Under the pieces are notes generated by a model, which worked only from the letters and a program-made list of their open reading frames with translations, made no database searches and was not told the DNA's origin. Below are positions 48,060-56,720 of a stretch of DNA of 64,000 bases, one piece after another. The number at the start of each line of letters is the position of its first letter. Position 1 is the stretch's first letter. A program made the position numbers and the translations under genes. Origin of the DNA: Massilia sp. CFBP 13721 (GTDB lineage Bacteria; Pseudomonadota; Gammaproteobacteria; Burkholderiales; Burkholderiaceae_D); NCBI RefSeq assembly GCF_014842025.1, contig NZ_JACYUY010000002.1, positions 62,001 to 126,000 of the forward strand. The letters are read 5' to 3'.

Positions 48060-48548
48060 TTAGCGGGTTGGTTGTTCGACGTTGTTGAGGTCGAAGGTCA
48101 GGGTGCGCACAACATTACCTTCGTTGAGGTTGACGGTATTGACCTGGTCGGGGATGAAATCGATCAGCACCTTGTCGTGGATGGCGCTCGCCTTCCACAG
48201 CGGCGTCTGTTCGATCTCCTGGAACACGGTCACCTTCTCGGCATCGGCCGTCATGCCGACCCAGCGCAGCGGCAGCGGGGCCTTGTCCTGGCCCAGGATG
48301 CGGAAGCGGCCTTCGACATACTTGCGTATGGCATCCTGGTCTTCCGGGTCGGAAAGGTCGAACTGGCGGCCGTACAGGTTGGCCAGCAAGGCCTCGACGT
48401 CGTGCGCCATGTAGGTGTGGACGATCTCGGTGTTGCCGGTGCGGGCGTTGAAGGCGATGTCGGTCATGCCGGCGTGGAAGCGGTGGGCGGAGGCCAGGGT
48501 GCTGACAAAGAGCAGGGTCAGGGCGAAGAGGCGGGTGAGGTGTTTCAT
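48060..48548 (-). CDS. DUF6702-like exported protein
   Basis: 162 residues with a signal peptide ending ASA. The mature protein starts HRFHAGMTDIAFNARTGNTE and is beta-rich (VRTLTFDLNNVEQ at the end). It fits the family DUF6702, which often neighbours M1 peptidases in other phyla, from memory. The His-rich mature start (HRFH) could bind metal; this is speculative. Its short spacing to the receptor gene points to a joint function. Confidence 0.72.
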   Translation of the reverse strand: MKHLTRLFALTLLFVSTLASAHRFHAGMTDIAFNARTGNTEIVHTYMAHDVEALLANLYGRQFDLSDPEDQDAIRKYVEGRFRILGQDKAPLPLRWVGMTADAEKVTVFQEIEQTPLWKASAIHDKVLIDFIPDQVNTVNLNEGNVVRTLTFDLNNVEQPTR

Positions 48549-48587
48549 ATGCGTGGAAGTATTAATTTAGAAACTAAAGCGGAGGGA

Positions 48588-48771
48588 CGTAAGGTGGGCG
48601 GCTTTGCCGCCCACGCGTTCAACGATCCTCAAGGTACCAATTCGCTCGTTTTTGAACCGCAAACGTGTGTTGAACGCGTGGGCGGGAGACCCGCCCACCT
48701 TACATCCTGCTGCATGCGTTCAGGTCAATTCGCGCGGTTAGCGCGTGGACGGCAAAGCCGTCCACGCTACA
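48588..48771. repeat. Three REP-like palindromes (GGCGG / GACGG cores)
   Basis: Copies at 48588-48623, 48671-48705 and 48739-48771 lie between an M1 peptidase gene and the DUF6702-like gene. The cores are GGGCGGCTTTGCCGCCC, GGGCGGGAGACCCGCCC and GGACGGCAAAGCCGTCC. The first two are inverted to each other, and the GCGTTCAAC flank is shared with the 27.8 and 51 kb copies. Confidence 0.85.
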
Positions 48772-48773
48772 AC

Positions 48774-51152
48774 TCACTGTACTGGCTTCGATTCTTCCTT
48801 GGCCTTCAACGTCGCATTGAAGTCCTTCATCATATCGTTCGACGGCCGCTCGCTCTTGAACAGTTCCAGGCGCGACGGCGTCAGCTTGCGCGGCCAGGCG
48901 TTGTTGTTCTGGTCGATGTCCGCGGTTTCCCAGAACGGATCTTGCACCAGACTGGTCATCGGCTCGTCGGTGACGATCAGTTTGGTGATCTTCTTTGGCG
49001 AGTAGCGCCACACTTCGGCCGGAATGCGCTCGACATACTTCTTGCCGCTGGCGAGCTGGATTTCCAGCACCAGTGGCGTCACCAGGCCGCCGACGTTGGT
49101 GAAGTCGACCAGGTACAGGTGCTTGCCGGAGGAGAGCAGCGCCTTTTCCCAGTCTTCCAGCTTGTCCTGCGTTTCCTGGTATTTGTTGCGGTCGGCGTTC
49201 GTGACCGTGAAGTCGTCATGCTCGTTATAGAAATCCTTGAGTTCAGGATGCGCGTCGACGCGGCGCGGCATGCCTTTGTTGCGCTGGTCGGTGAGCGAGG
49301 TCGGCTCGGCGTCGCGCAGCTTGCGGCGCCAGGCTTTTTCGATCTCCGGATTCTGCGAACTGACCGTGTATTCGCTGATGCCGTCCACGCTCACGTCGAC
49401 AGCGTCGGTGGTGTAGAACCAGCCGCGCCAGAACCAGTCGAGGTCGGTGCCGGACGCGTCTTCCATGGTGCGGAACAGGTCGGCGGGCGTGGGGCGCTTG
49501 AACTTCCAGCGGCGGCCATATTCCTTGAACGCGAAGTCGAACAGTTCGCGGCCCAGCACCGTCTCGCGCAGCACGTTCAGGGCGGTGGCCGGCTTGCCGT
49601 AGGCGTTCGGGCCGCGCTGCAGCACCGACTCCGAATTGGTCATGATCGGCGTCTGGTTCTTGCTACGCATGTAATCGGTGATGTCGCGCGGCTCGCCGCG
49701 GCGCGCCGGGTAGTTTTCTTCCCAGGCTTCCTCGGCCAGGAACTGCAGGAAGCTATTCAAACCTTCGTCCATCCAGGTCCACTGGCGCTCGTCCGAGTTG
49801 ACGATCATCGGATAGTAGTTGTGGCCGACCTCGTGGATGATCACGCTGATCAGGCCATATTTGGTCGCCTTCGAGTAGGTCAGCTCGCCGGTCTTTTTAT
49901 CCCTGGTCGGGCGCGGGCCGTTGAACGAGATCATCGGGTATTCCATGCCGCCGATCGGGCCGTTCACCGAGATCGCCGTCGGGTAGGGATAGTCGAACGA
50001 GTACTTGCTGTACTGCTCGATCGTGTGGACGATGGCTTGCGTCGAGTACTTCTCCCACAGCGGGTTGCCTTCCTTCGGGTAGTAGGACATCGCCATCACG
50101 GTGGTGTCGCCGCTCTTCATGCCCTGCGCATCCCAGATGAACTTGCGGCTCGAGGCAAAGGCGAAATCGCGCACGTTCTTCGCTTTATAGCGCCAGGTTT
50201 TCATGGTGCTTGCGCGGCGTTTTTCCGCAGCTTCAGCCTCGGCCTGGGTGACGATGATCACCGGCGTTTTCGACGTCTTCGCGCGCGCCAGGCGGTCGCG
50301 CTGGGCGCTCGTCAGGACTTCGCTTGCGTTCTGCAGTTCGCCGGTGGAGGCGACGATATGGTCGCTCGGGACCGTAATCGCCACGTCGTAATCGCCGAAT
50401 TCGAGCGTGAATTCGCCGTCGCCGAGGTATTGCTTGTTCTGCCAGCCGGCGACGTCGTAATAGGCTGCCATGCGCGGGAACCACTGGGCGATCTCGAACA
50501 GGTCGTTTTTATCCTCTTTATCGAAACGCTCGAAGCCCATCCGGCGGCCCAGCACGCTCGCTTCGGGAATATTAAAACGCCATTCGAGTGCGAACGAGAA
50601 GCGCTGGCCCGGCTTCAGTGGCTGCGGCAGGTCGACGCGCATCATGGTCTTGTTGATCACGTGGCGCAGCGGCTGGCCGTTGGCGCCTTTCACGCTGGCG
50701 ACCTGGAAGCCGCCTTCGAATTTTCGGCTCTCGAAGGCGAAGCGGATGGCATCGAACTTCACGCCTTCCGCGCCGCCCTTTTGCCAGCCGTCGCGCGAGG
50801 GGATGGTCGAGATGTTGCGGTTGTCCGAGTCGCCGCGGAACATGTTCTGGTCCAGCTGCACCCACAGGTAATGCAGGGTGTCGGGCGAGTTGTTGTGGTA
50901 GGTGATGGTGCCGGCGCCAGTGATCGCGCGTTTCGCTTCGTCCAGCGTCGCGCGCAATTTGTAGTCGGCGCGCTGCTGCCAGTAGGCGTGGCCCGGGGCG
51001 CCGGAGGCGCTGCGCGTGGCCGAGGGCGTCGGCAGCAGTTCGTCGAGCTGGCGGAATTTGTCGTCGAACGGGTCGGCGGCGTGGGCGGCGCTGGACAGGG
51101 TAAGGGCGGCGAAGGTCAGCGCAAGCGAATGCGCGAGGTGTTTCATGTTCAT
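48774..51152 (-). CDS. Secreted M1-family metallopeptidase, copy A
   Basis: 792 residues. The signal peptide ends AAHA and the mature part starts ADPFDDKFRQLDELLP. Zinc motif HEVGH at 440-444, with the third ligand Glu in QWTWMDEGLN; the exopeptidase-type GGMEYP motif lies before it. The C-terminal third (SEYTVSSQNPEIEKAWRRK and beyond) is non-catalytic. Distinct from cytoplasmic PepN by its signal and GGMEY/HEVGH pattern. ATG 51152 is chosen as the signal start; the longer frame reads through a repeat. Tandem with a close paralog upstream. Confidence 0.92.
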   Translation of the reverse strand: MNMKHLAHSLALTFAALTLSSAAHAADPFDDKFRQLDELLPTPSATRSASGAPGHAYWQQRADYKLRATLDEAKRAITGAGTITYHNNSPDTLHYLWVQLDQNMFRGDSDNRNISTIPSRDGWQKGGAEGVKFDAIRFAFESRKFEGGFQVASVKGANGQPLRHVINKTMMRVDLPQPLKPGQRFSFALEWRFNIPEASVLGRRMGFERFDKEDKNDLFEIAQWFPRMAAYYDVAGWQNKQYLGDGEFTLEFGDYDVAITVPSDHIVASTGELQNASEVLTSAQRDRLARAKTSKTPVIIVTQAEAEAAEKRRASTMKTWRYKAKNVRDFAFASSRKFIWDAQGMKSGDTTVMAMSYYPKEGNPLWEKYSTQAIVHTIEQYSKYSFDYPYPTAISVNGPIGGMEYPMISFNGPRPTRDKKTGELTYSKATKYGLISVIIHEVGHNYYPMIVNSDERQWTWMDEGLNSFLQFLAEEAWEENYPARRGEPRDITDYMRSKNQTPIMTNSESVLQRGPNAYGKPATALNVLRETVLGRELFDFAFKEYGRRWKFKRPTPADLFRTMEDASGTDLDWFWRGWFYTTDAVDVSVDGISEYTVSSQNPEIEKAWRRKLRDAEPTSLTDQRNKGMPRRVDAHPELKDFYNEHDDFTVTNADRNKYQETQDKLEDWEKALLSSGKHLYLVDFTNVGGLVTPLVLEIQLASGKKYVERIPAEVWRYSPKKITKLIVTDEPMTSLVQDPFWETADIDQNNNAWPRKLTPSRLELFKSERPSNDMMKDFNATLKAKEESKPVQ

Positions 51153-51217
51153 AAAATTTGGTCGTTCTAAATGAAACAAACCGGTGGCCGCGCTTTTGGC
51201 GCAACCACCGGCTCCAG

Positions 51218-51334
51218 GTAGGGTGGACGGCTTTGCCGTCCACGCGTTCAACGAACGGTTACATACCGGCATATCAACGTTGAACGGGTGTGCGATTGTC
51301 GAACGCGTGGACGGGGAACCCGTCCACCCTACGA
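51218..51334. repeat. Inverted pair of REP-like palindromes (GACGG core)
   Basis: Copies at 51218-51253 (core GGACGGCTTTGCCGTCC) and 51299-51334 (core GGACGGGGAACCCGTCC) lie between the tandem M1 genes. They share the core and GCGTTCAAC flank of the 48.7 kb copies. Confidence 0.85.
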
Positions 51335-51339
51335 CATCG

Positions 51340-53748
51340 TCACTGCACCTTCGGCACCGTCTCCTTCTTCGGTTCCTCGGCGGTCGCCGCCTTTTCTTCC
51401 TTGGTCTTCAACTTGGTATTGAAGTCCTTCATCATGTCGTTGCCGCCACGTTCGGTCTTGAACAGTTCCAGGCGCGACGGGGTCAGCTTGCGCGGCCAGG
51501 CGTTGTTGCTCTGGTCGATGTCGGCGGTTTCCCAGAACGGATCCTGCACCAGGCTGGTCATCGGCTCGTCGGTGACGATCAGTTTCGTGATCTTCTTCGG
51601 CGAGTAGCGCCACACTTCGGCCGGAATGCGCTCGACGTACTTCTTGCCGCTGGCGAGCTGGATCTCCAGTACCAATGGCGTCACCAGCCCGCCGATGTTG
51701 GTGAAGTCGACCAGGTACAGGTGCTTGCCCGATGCGAGCAGCGCCTTTTCCCAGTCCTCGAGCTTTTCCTGCGACTCGTTGAACTTGTTGCGGTCGGCAT
51801 TCGTGACGGTGAAGTCGTCATGCTCGTTATAGAAATCCTTGAGTTCAGGATGCGCGTCGACGCGGCGCGGCATGCCCTTGTTGCGCTGGTCGGTGAGCGA
51901 GGTCGGCTCGGCGTCGCGCATCTTGCGGCGCCATGCTTTTTCGATTTCCGGATTCTGCGAGCTGACCGTGTATTCGCTGATGCCGTCGATGCTCACATCC
52001 ACCGCGTCGGTCGTGTAGAACCAGCCGCGCCAGAACCAGTCGAGGTCCGTGCCCGAAGCGTCTTCCATGGTGCGGAAAAAGTCGGCCGGGGTCGGGCGCT
52101 TGAACTTCCAGCGCTGTGCGTATTCGCGGAAGGCGAAGTCGAACAGTTCGCGGCCCAGCACCGTCTCGCGCAGCACGGTCAGCGCGGCGGCCGGCTTGGC
52201 GTAGGCGTTATTGCCGAACTGGAGGAGCGACTCCGAGTTGGTCATGATCGGCACCTGGTTGCGGCTCTTCATGTAGTCGGTGATCAGGCGCGGCTCGCCG
52301 CGCATTTCCGGCCATTGCTCTTCCCAGGCTTCCTGGGCCAGGGTCTGCACGAAGGAGTTCAAGCCTTCGTCCATCCAGGTCCACTGGCGCTCGTCCGAGT
52401 TGACGATCATCGGGAAGTAGTTGTGGCCCACTTCATGGATGATCACGCCGATCAGGCCATATTTGGTGCGCTTGCCGTAGGTGAGTTCGCCGGTCTTCTT
52501 GTCCTTGGTCGGACGCGGGCCGTTGAACGAGATCATCGGGTATTCCATGCCGCCCACCGGGCCATTCACGGAAATCGCGGTCGGGTACGGATAGTCGAAC
52601 GAATACTTGTTGTACTGCTCGATGGTGTGCACCACCGCCTGGGTCGAATACTTCTCCCACAGCGGGTTGCCTTCCTTCGGATAGTAAGACATCGCCATCA
52701 CGTCGGTGTCGCCGCTCTTGATGCCTTGCGCATCCCAGATGAACTTGCGGCTGGAAGCGAACGCGAAGTCGCGCACGTTTTTCGCCTTGAAGTGCCAGGT
52801 TTTAGTGGCGCCGTTGCTGACACCTGCGCGCGACTTCTCGGCTGCTTCGGCTTCGGCCTGGGTAACGATGATCACCGGCTTGTTCGATTTTTTCGCGCGT
52901 TCCAGACGCTCGCGCTGGGCCGAGGTCAGCACCGAACCCGGGTTCTGCAGCACGCCGGTCGAAGCCACGATGTGGTCGCTTGGGACCGTGATTTCCACGT
53001 CGTAGTCGCCGAATTCGAGCGTGAATTCGCCGGCGCCGAGGAACTGCTTGTGCTGCCAGCCATAGACGTCGTAATAGGCCGCCATGCGCGGGAACCACTG
53101 CGCGATCTCGAACAGGTCGTTCTTGTCTTCGTCGAACTTCTCGTAGCCCGAGCGGCCGCCCAGCACCTTCTGTTCGTTGATCTTGTAGTTCCACTCGACC
53201 TCGAAGGTGAAGCGCTGGCCTGGTTTCAGTGGCTGCGGCAGGTCGATGCGCATCATCGTGCGGTTGATGGTGTGCGCCAGCGTGCGGCTGCCCGACTTCA
53301 CGTTGGTGATGTTGAAGCCGCCATCAAAAGTAAGGCCTTCGAAGGTCGTGCGCAGGGCGTCGAACTTCATGCCTTCTTCCGGGCTGCGCGGCTTGGCCCA
53401 CGCCTCGCGCGAGACCGAGGTGGCCGACATGCGCGCGTCCGAGTTCGGCTTGTAGATGTTCTGGTCGAGCTGGACCCACAGATAGTTGAGCGTATCCGGG
53501 GAATTGTTATGGTAGGTGATCGTCTCGGCGCCGCGGATCGCGCGGTTCGCTTCGTCGAGGGTGGCGCGGATCGTGTAGTCCGCGCGCTGCTGCCAGTAGG
53601 CCTGGCCCGGCGCGCCCGACGCGGTGCGGACGGTCGACGCGGTCGGCAGCAGCTCGTCGAGCTGGCGGAATTTGTCGTCGAAAGGATCGGCCGCGAAGGC
53701 GGAGACGCTGAGGCATAAGGCCGCCAGTGCGATTGGCAAACGAATCAT
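51340..53748 (-). CDS. Secreted M1-family metallopeptidase, copy B
   Basis: 802 residues, a close paralog of the next gene downstream: long stretches in the catalytic and C-terminal regions are identical in protein and nearly so in DNA. Signal peptide ends SAFA; mature start ADPFDDKFRQLDELLP. Zinc motif HEVGH at 438-442, GGMEYP before it and WMDEGLN after it. The C-terminus is extended by a Lys/Glu-rich tail (EEPKKETVPKVQ) absent from copy A. ATG 53748 starts the signal peptide; the upstream in-frame stretch has no family match. Confidence 0.92.
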   Translation of the reverse strand: MIRLPIALAALCLSVSAFAADPFDDKFRQLDELLPTASTVRTASGAPGQAYWQQRADYTIRATLDEANRAIRGAETITYHNNSPDTLNYLWVQLDQNIYKPNSDARMSATSVSREAWAKPRSPEEGMKFDALRTTFEGLTFDGGFNITNVKSGSRTLAHTINRTMMRIDLPQPLKPGQRFTFEVEWNYKINEQKVLGGRSGYEKFDEDKNDLFEIAQWFPRMAAYYDVYGWQHKQFLGAGEFTLEFGDYDVEITVPSDHIVASTGVLQNPGSVLTSAQRERLERAKKSNKPVIIVTQAEAEAAEKSRAGVSNGATKTWHFKAKNVRDFAFASSRKFIWDAQGIKSGDTDVMAMSYYPKEGNPLWEKYSTQAVVHTIEQYNKYSFDYPYPTAISVNGPVGGMEYPMISFNGPRPTKDKKTGELTYGKRTKYGLIGVIIHEVGHNYFPMIVNSDERQWTWMDEGLNSFVQTLAQEAWEEQWPEMRGEPRLITDYMKSRNQVPIMTNSESLLQFGNNAYAKPAAALTVLRETVLGRELFDFAFREYAQRWKFKRPTPADFFRTMEDASGTDLDWFWRGWFYTTDAVDVSIDGISEYTVSSQNPEIEKAWRRKMRDAEPTSLTDQRNKGMPRRVDAHPELKDFYNEHDDFTVTNADRNKFNESQEKLEDWEKALLASGKHLYLVDFTNIGGLVTPLVLEIQLASGKKYVERIPAEVWRYSPKKITKLIVTDEPMTSLVQDPFWETADIDQSNNAWPRKLTPSRLELFKTERGGNDMMKDFNTKLKTKEEKAATAEEPKKETVPKVQ

Positions 53749-53823
53749 GTTTCCCCTGTTTTTATAGATAATTTGGAGAAACGATTCTAATGGTATCTTT
53801 CGAGCAAGCTTGGAGCCGATTTG

Positions 53824-53866
53824 TAAAAAAGCTGATACATGATGCATACGCAACACGCATCAGCCT
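53824..53866 (-). terminator. Terminator downstream of the serine-hydrolase pseudogene
   Basis: On the minus strand GCTGATGCGTG pairs with CATGTATCAGC (two G-U pairs), followed by six T. It separates the pseudogene from the M1 peptidase gene downstream. Confidence 0.75.
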
Positions 53867-53873
53867 TTGCAGA

Positions 53874-55258
53874 TTACGGCGCCCGCTGGAAGCGCACGTC
53901 GAACGAGCCGGAAACGAGACGCCCGCCATCGCCATCCACGTACAGGTCGAGTTCGCGCGAGAGCACGAACAGCCGCGTCGGCGAGACCGCATACAGCGGC
54001 TCCCAGCTGTCCCCGCGCAGCGCCACCATCAACCGGCCGTCCCTGCGCGCGATGCGGAAGTCGCCCAGTCCCTTGATCTCGTAGCGGCCCGCCAGCTTTT
54101 CCTGCGCAGTGGCGCCAAGGACCACCGCCTTGCGTATTTGCGGATGCTGGCTCGGCCACTTGTATTCGGCGGCGAGGGCGCGCAGCACGCTGTTCGCCAG
54201 TTCCGCACCGTTGGCGCCGTTGGTCATGATCACGGCGCCGTCGCCATGAACATAAGCGAACATGGTGTTCTGGTAGCCCATGTTGCTGCCGCCGTGGGCA
54301 AAGCTGCGCGCTGTACCTGTGCCTTCGATGTTCAGGCCCAGGCCATAGCCGTTTTTTACCGGTGTGGTCATCGTGCGCGCCATCCGCGGCGACAGCACGC
54401 CCTTGCCGCCGCCCGTTCCGGATAGGTATAGGGGCCGCCGCTGATCGGCTTGCCTTCTTCGTCGTGCGGCAGGGCTGCGCGCGGCAGCAGGCCGGCGGGC
54501 AGCGGCTGGGCGAAGCGGCTGTCACGCATGCCGATCGGGCCCAGCACCGTCTCGTCGAGCAGCACGTCGAAAGCTTGCCCCGTGTGGTCGATCAGCGCCT
54601 GCTGGACAACGCTGTAGCCGCCGCCGGAATACCGCCAGGCGCTGCCCGGCGCCGTCTCGACGCGCACTGGCTGCGTGTTGGCCGGCGCCGCGCCGTCGAG
54701 CACCTGCACCAGGGTCGGCACCGGTGCGTTGGCGGCATAGCCGGGGAAGCCCGACACGCCCATGCCGGCCGTGTGCGACAACAGCCGGCGCGGCGTCACC
54801 AGCGCGGCGCCGTCCGCCGCAGGCAGCTTCCAGCCCGTCAGCAAGGGTTCGATGCCGGCATCGAGAGCGAGCCGGCCCTCTTGCGCCATGCGCAATGCCG
54901 CCATGGCCGTCACCGGCTTGCTGATGGAAGCGGCCTGGAACAGCGTGTCGGGCGTGATGGCGGGTCCGCCGGGGTAGGCCAGGCCGTAGCCGCGCGTCCA
55001 CGCGATCTTGCCGCCGCGGATCAGCGCGATGCTGACGCCAGGGACGTGCAGGCGCGCCATCTCGTCCGCCAGCGTGCGCGACGGCGCCGCCGCGCCGGCC
55101 AGCACCACCGGCGCGCCCAGTCCACGCTCGACGCGGGCAATCTCGGCGTCGATGCCGGCCCATGCCAGCGCCGGCATGCACAGCAGGAGCAACAGGGCGC
55201 GCGCTCCGGTTGAACGGCGGCGTGAAAGGAAGCGGTCGTTCAGGACGATGGTGTGCAT
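53874..55258 (-). pseudogene. Class-C beta-lactamase-like serine hydrolase, broken by internal deletion/frameshift
   Basis: The first frame (55258-54368) has a signal peptide, SxxK motif SISKPVTAM, and YSGGGY in place of the usual YxN. It runs through GGPYTYPERAA and then goes out of frame to a stop. The second frame (54398-53874) continues the family with GVLSPRMARTMTTP, the HGG motif (AHGGSN) and a C-terminal beta domain. About 20 residues expected between PERAA and GKGVLSP (the AGLW-type segment) are missing, and the frame is shifted. The junction lies in GCGGCGGC-rich sequence, so repeat-mediated deletion is likely. A sequencing error alone would not explain the missing segment. Confidence 0.8.
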
Positions 55259-55451
55259 GGCGGGCTCCAGCTGTTCAAAATCCTATGATTTCATCAAATC
55301 ATCGACATGAAGGAGGCAATGCGACGGATTGCACCCTGGTGCGACAGACGGTTATGAACTATAGGCAATAGAAAATTGTCATTTTTGGCAGTGTGCGAGG
55401 ATTTGCATCCACTCTCATCTAACAGCAGCATTCGCCGAAAGGATGCATTTC

Positions 55452-56690
55452 ATGAGTCAAGACCAAGCGCCACGCCGTGATTTCCTGCGCTATGTGGGTA
55501 CCCTGGCCGCCCTGTCGAGTCCCGCCCTGGCAGCGGGCGCAGCCGAAAAAGATAAAGTTACCTTCCCGCCCATCGAAACCAAGACCGAAAAGCCGGAAAA
55601 GACCGAACCGCCGGGCGACCCGTGGAACGAGCGGGTCGGCATCGCGATTGTTGGCGTCGGACGTATCTCGGTAAATGAAATGCTGCCGGCTTTCGCCCAG
55701 AGCAAGCACGCGAAACCGGTCGCGCTGGTCAGCGGCGACCGCGCCAAGGCATTAAAAATCGCGCGCCAGTACAACATTCCCGAAAGCGCGGTGCTCGACT
55801 ACAAGGATTACGACAAGCTGGCGCAGATGCCGGAAGTGCAGGGCGTCTACATCGCACTGCCGAACAGCATGCACGCCGAGTACACGATCCGCGCCGCCAA
55901 GGCGGGCAAGCACGTGCTGTGCGAAAAGCCGATGGCGAACACGGTAGCCGAATGCCAGAGCATGATCGACGCCTGCAGGAGCGCCAAACGCAAGCTGATG
56001 ATTGCCTACCGCCGCCAGTACTCGCCGCTCGAGCGCGGGCTGGTCAAGATGATCAAGGACAAAAAGCTGGGCGAGCTGCGCGAATTTACCTCCGTCAATT
56101 CGCAGAACATGGGCGATCCGCAGCACTGGCGTTTAAAACGGGCGTTGGCCGGCGGCGGACCGCTGCCGGACGTCGGCCTGTACTGCATCAGCCAGGCGCG
56201 TTTCCTGAGCGGGGAAGAACCGGTCGAAGTCATTGGACACACCTGGTCGACGCCGGGCGACGCGCGCTTCAAGGAAGTCGAGGAAAGCTGCCAGTTCACG
56301 CTGCGCTTCCCGAGCGGCTTCGTTGCCACCTGCTCGACCGGCTACAGTTCGCACAAATCGCAGATGTACCGCCTGAACGGCGCCAGCACCTGGGCCGAGA
56401 TGAGTCCAGCCTATGCCTATGAAGGCAACCGCCTGCGCGTCTCGCGCGTCGAACAGGGCCGGGAGCAGACGTCGGAACTGCAGATCGAGGAAGGCAACCA
56501 GTTCGCCAGGGAGCTCGACCACTTTGCCCAGTGCGTACGCAAGGACAAGGAGCCGCACACGCCGGGCGAGGAGGGCTTGCAGGACCAGCGCATCATCGAA
56601 GCGATCTACGCATCGGCGCGCAGCGGGCGGCCGGTCAAGCTGACGCCGCCGGGCAAGACGCGCGGGCCGGAGCCGGAGGAGCAGTCTTGA
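55452..56690 (+). CDS. Tat-exported Gfo/Idh/MocA-family oxidoreductase
   Basis: 412 residues. A twin-arginine signal (PRRDFLRYVG at 7-16) ends near ALAAGA, so the folded protein with its cofactor would be exported. The Rossmann fold starts AIVGVGRISVNEMLPAF, with the catalytic Lys motif CEKPMANT and a C-terminal beta-sheet domain. It resembles periplasmic glucose-fructose oxidoreductases that hold NADP(H) tightly. The substrate is unknown. ATG 55452 is preferred over ATG 55443 because ribosome site AAAGGA is well spaced only for the former. It lies alone on the plus strand. Confidence 0.9.
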   Translation: MSQDQAPRRDFLRYVGTLAALSSPALAAGAAEKDKVTFPPIETKTEKPEKTEPPGDPWNERVGIAIVGVGRISVNEMLPAFAQSKHAKPVALVSGDRAKALKIARQYNIPESAVLDYKDYDKLAQMPEVQGVYIALPNSMHAEYTIRAAKAGKHVLCEKPMANTVAECQSMIDACRSAKRKLMIAYRRQYSPLERGLVKMIKDKKLGELREFTSVNSQNMGDPQHWRLKRALAGGGPLPDVGLYCISQARFLSGEEPVEVIGHTWSTPGDARFKEVEESCQFTLRFPSGFVATCSTGYSSHKSQMYRLNGASTWAEMSPAYAYEGNRLRVSRVEQGREQTSELQIEEGNQFARELDHFAQCVRKDKEPHTPGEEGLQDQRIIEAIYASARSGRPVKLTPPGKTRGPEPEEQS

Positions 56691-56720
56691 AGCGGCAGGC
56701 CTGACGGCAGGGCGGGCTGC

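Noticed and set aside
47874..51170. 1098-codon plus-strand frame opposite an M1 peptidase gene and neighbours
   Set aside because: Spans several genes and repeats on the opposite strand; no ribosome site or family signature.
51184..53718. 844-codon plus-strand frame opposite the second M1 peptidase gene
   Set aside because: It resembles the shadow of the first M1 gene only because the real genes are paralogs.
55310..55354. 12-codon frame after a perfect AAGGAGG
   Set aside because: The ribosome site is only two bases from the ATG at 55319, too close for efficient starts, and the peptide has no notable features.
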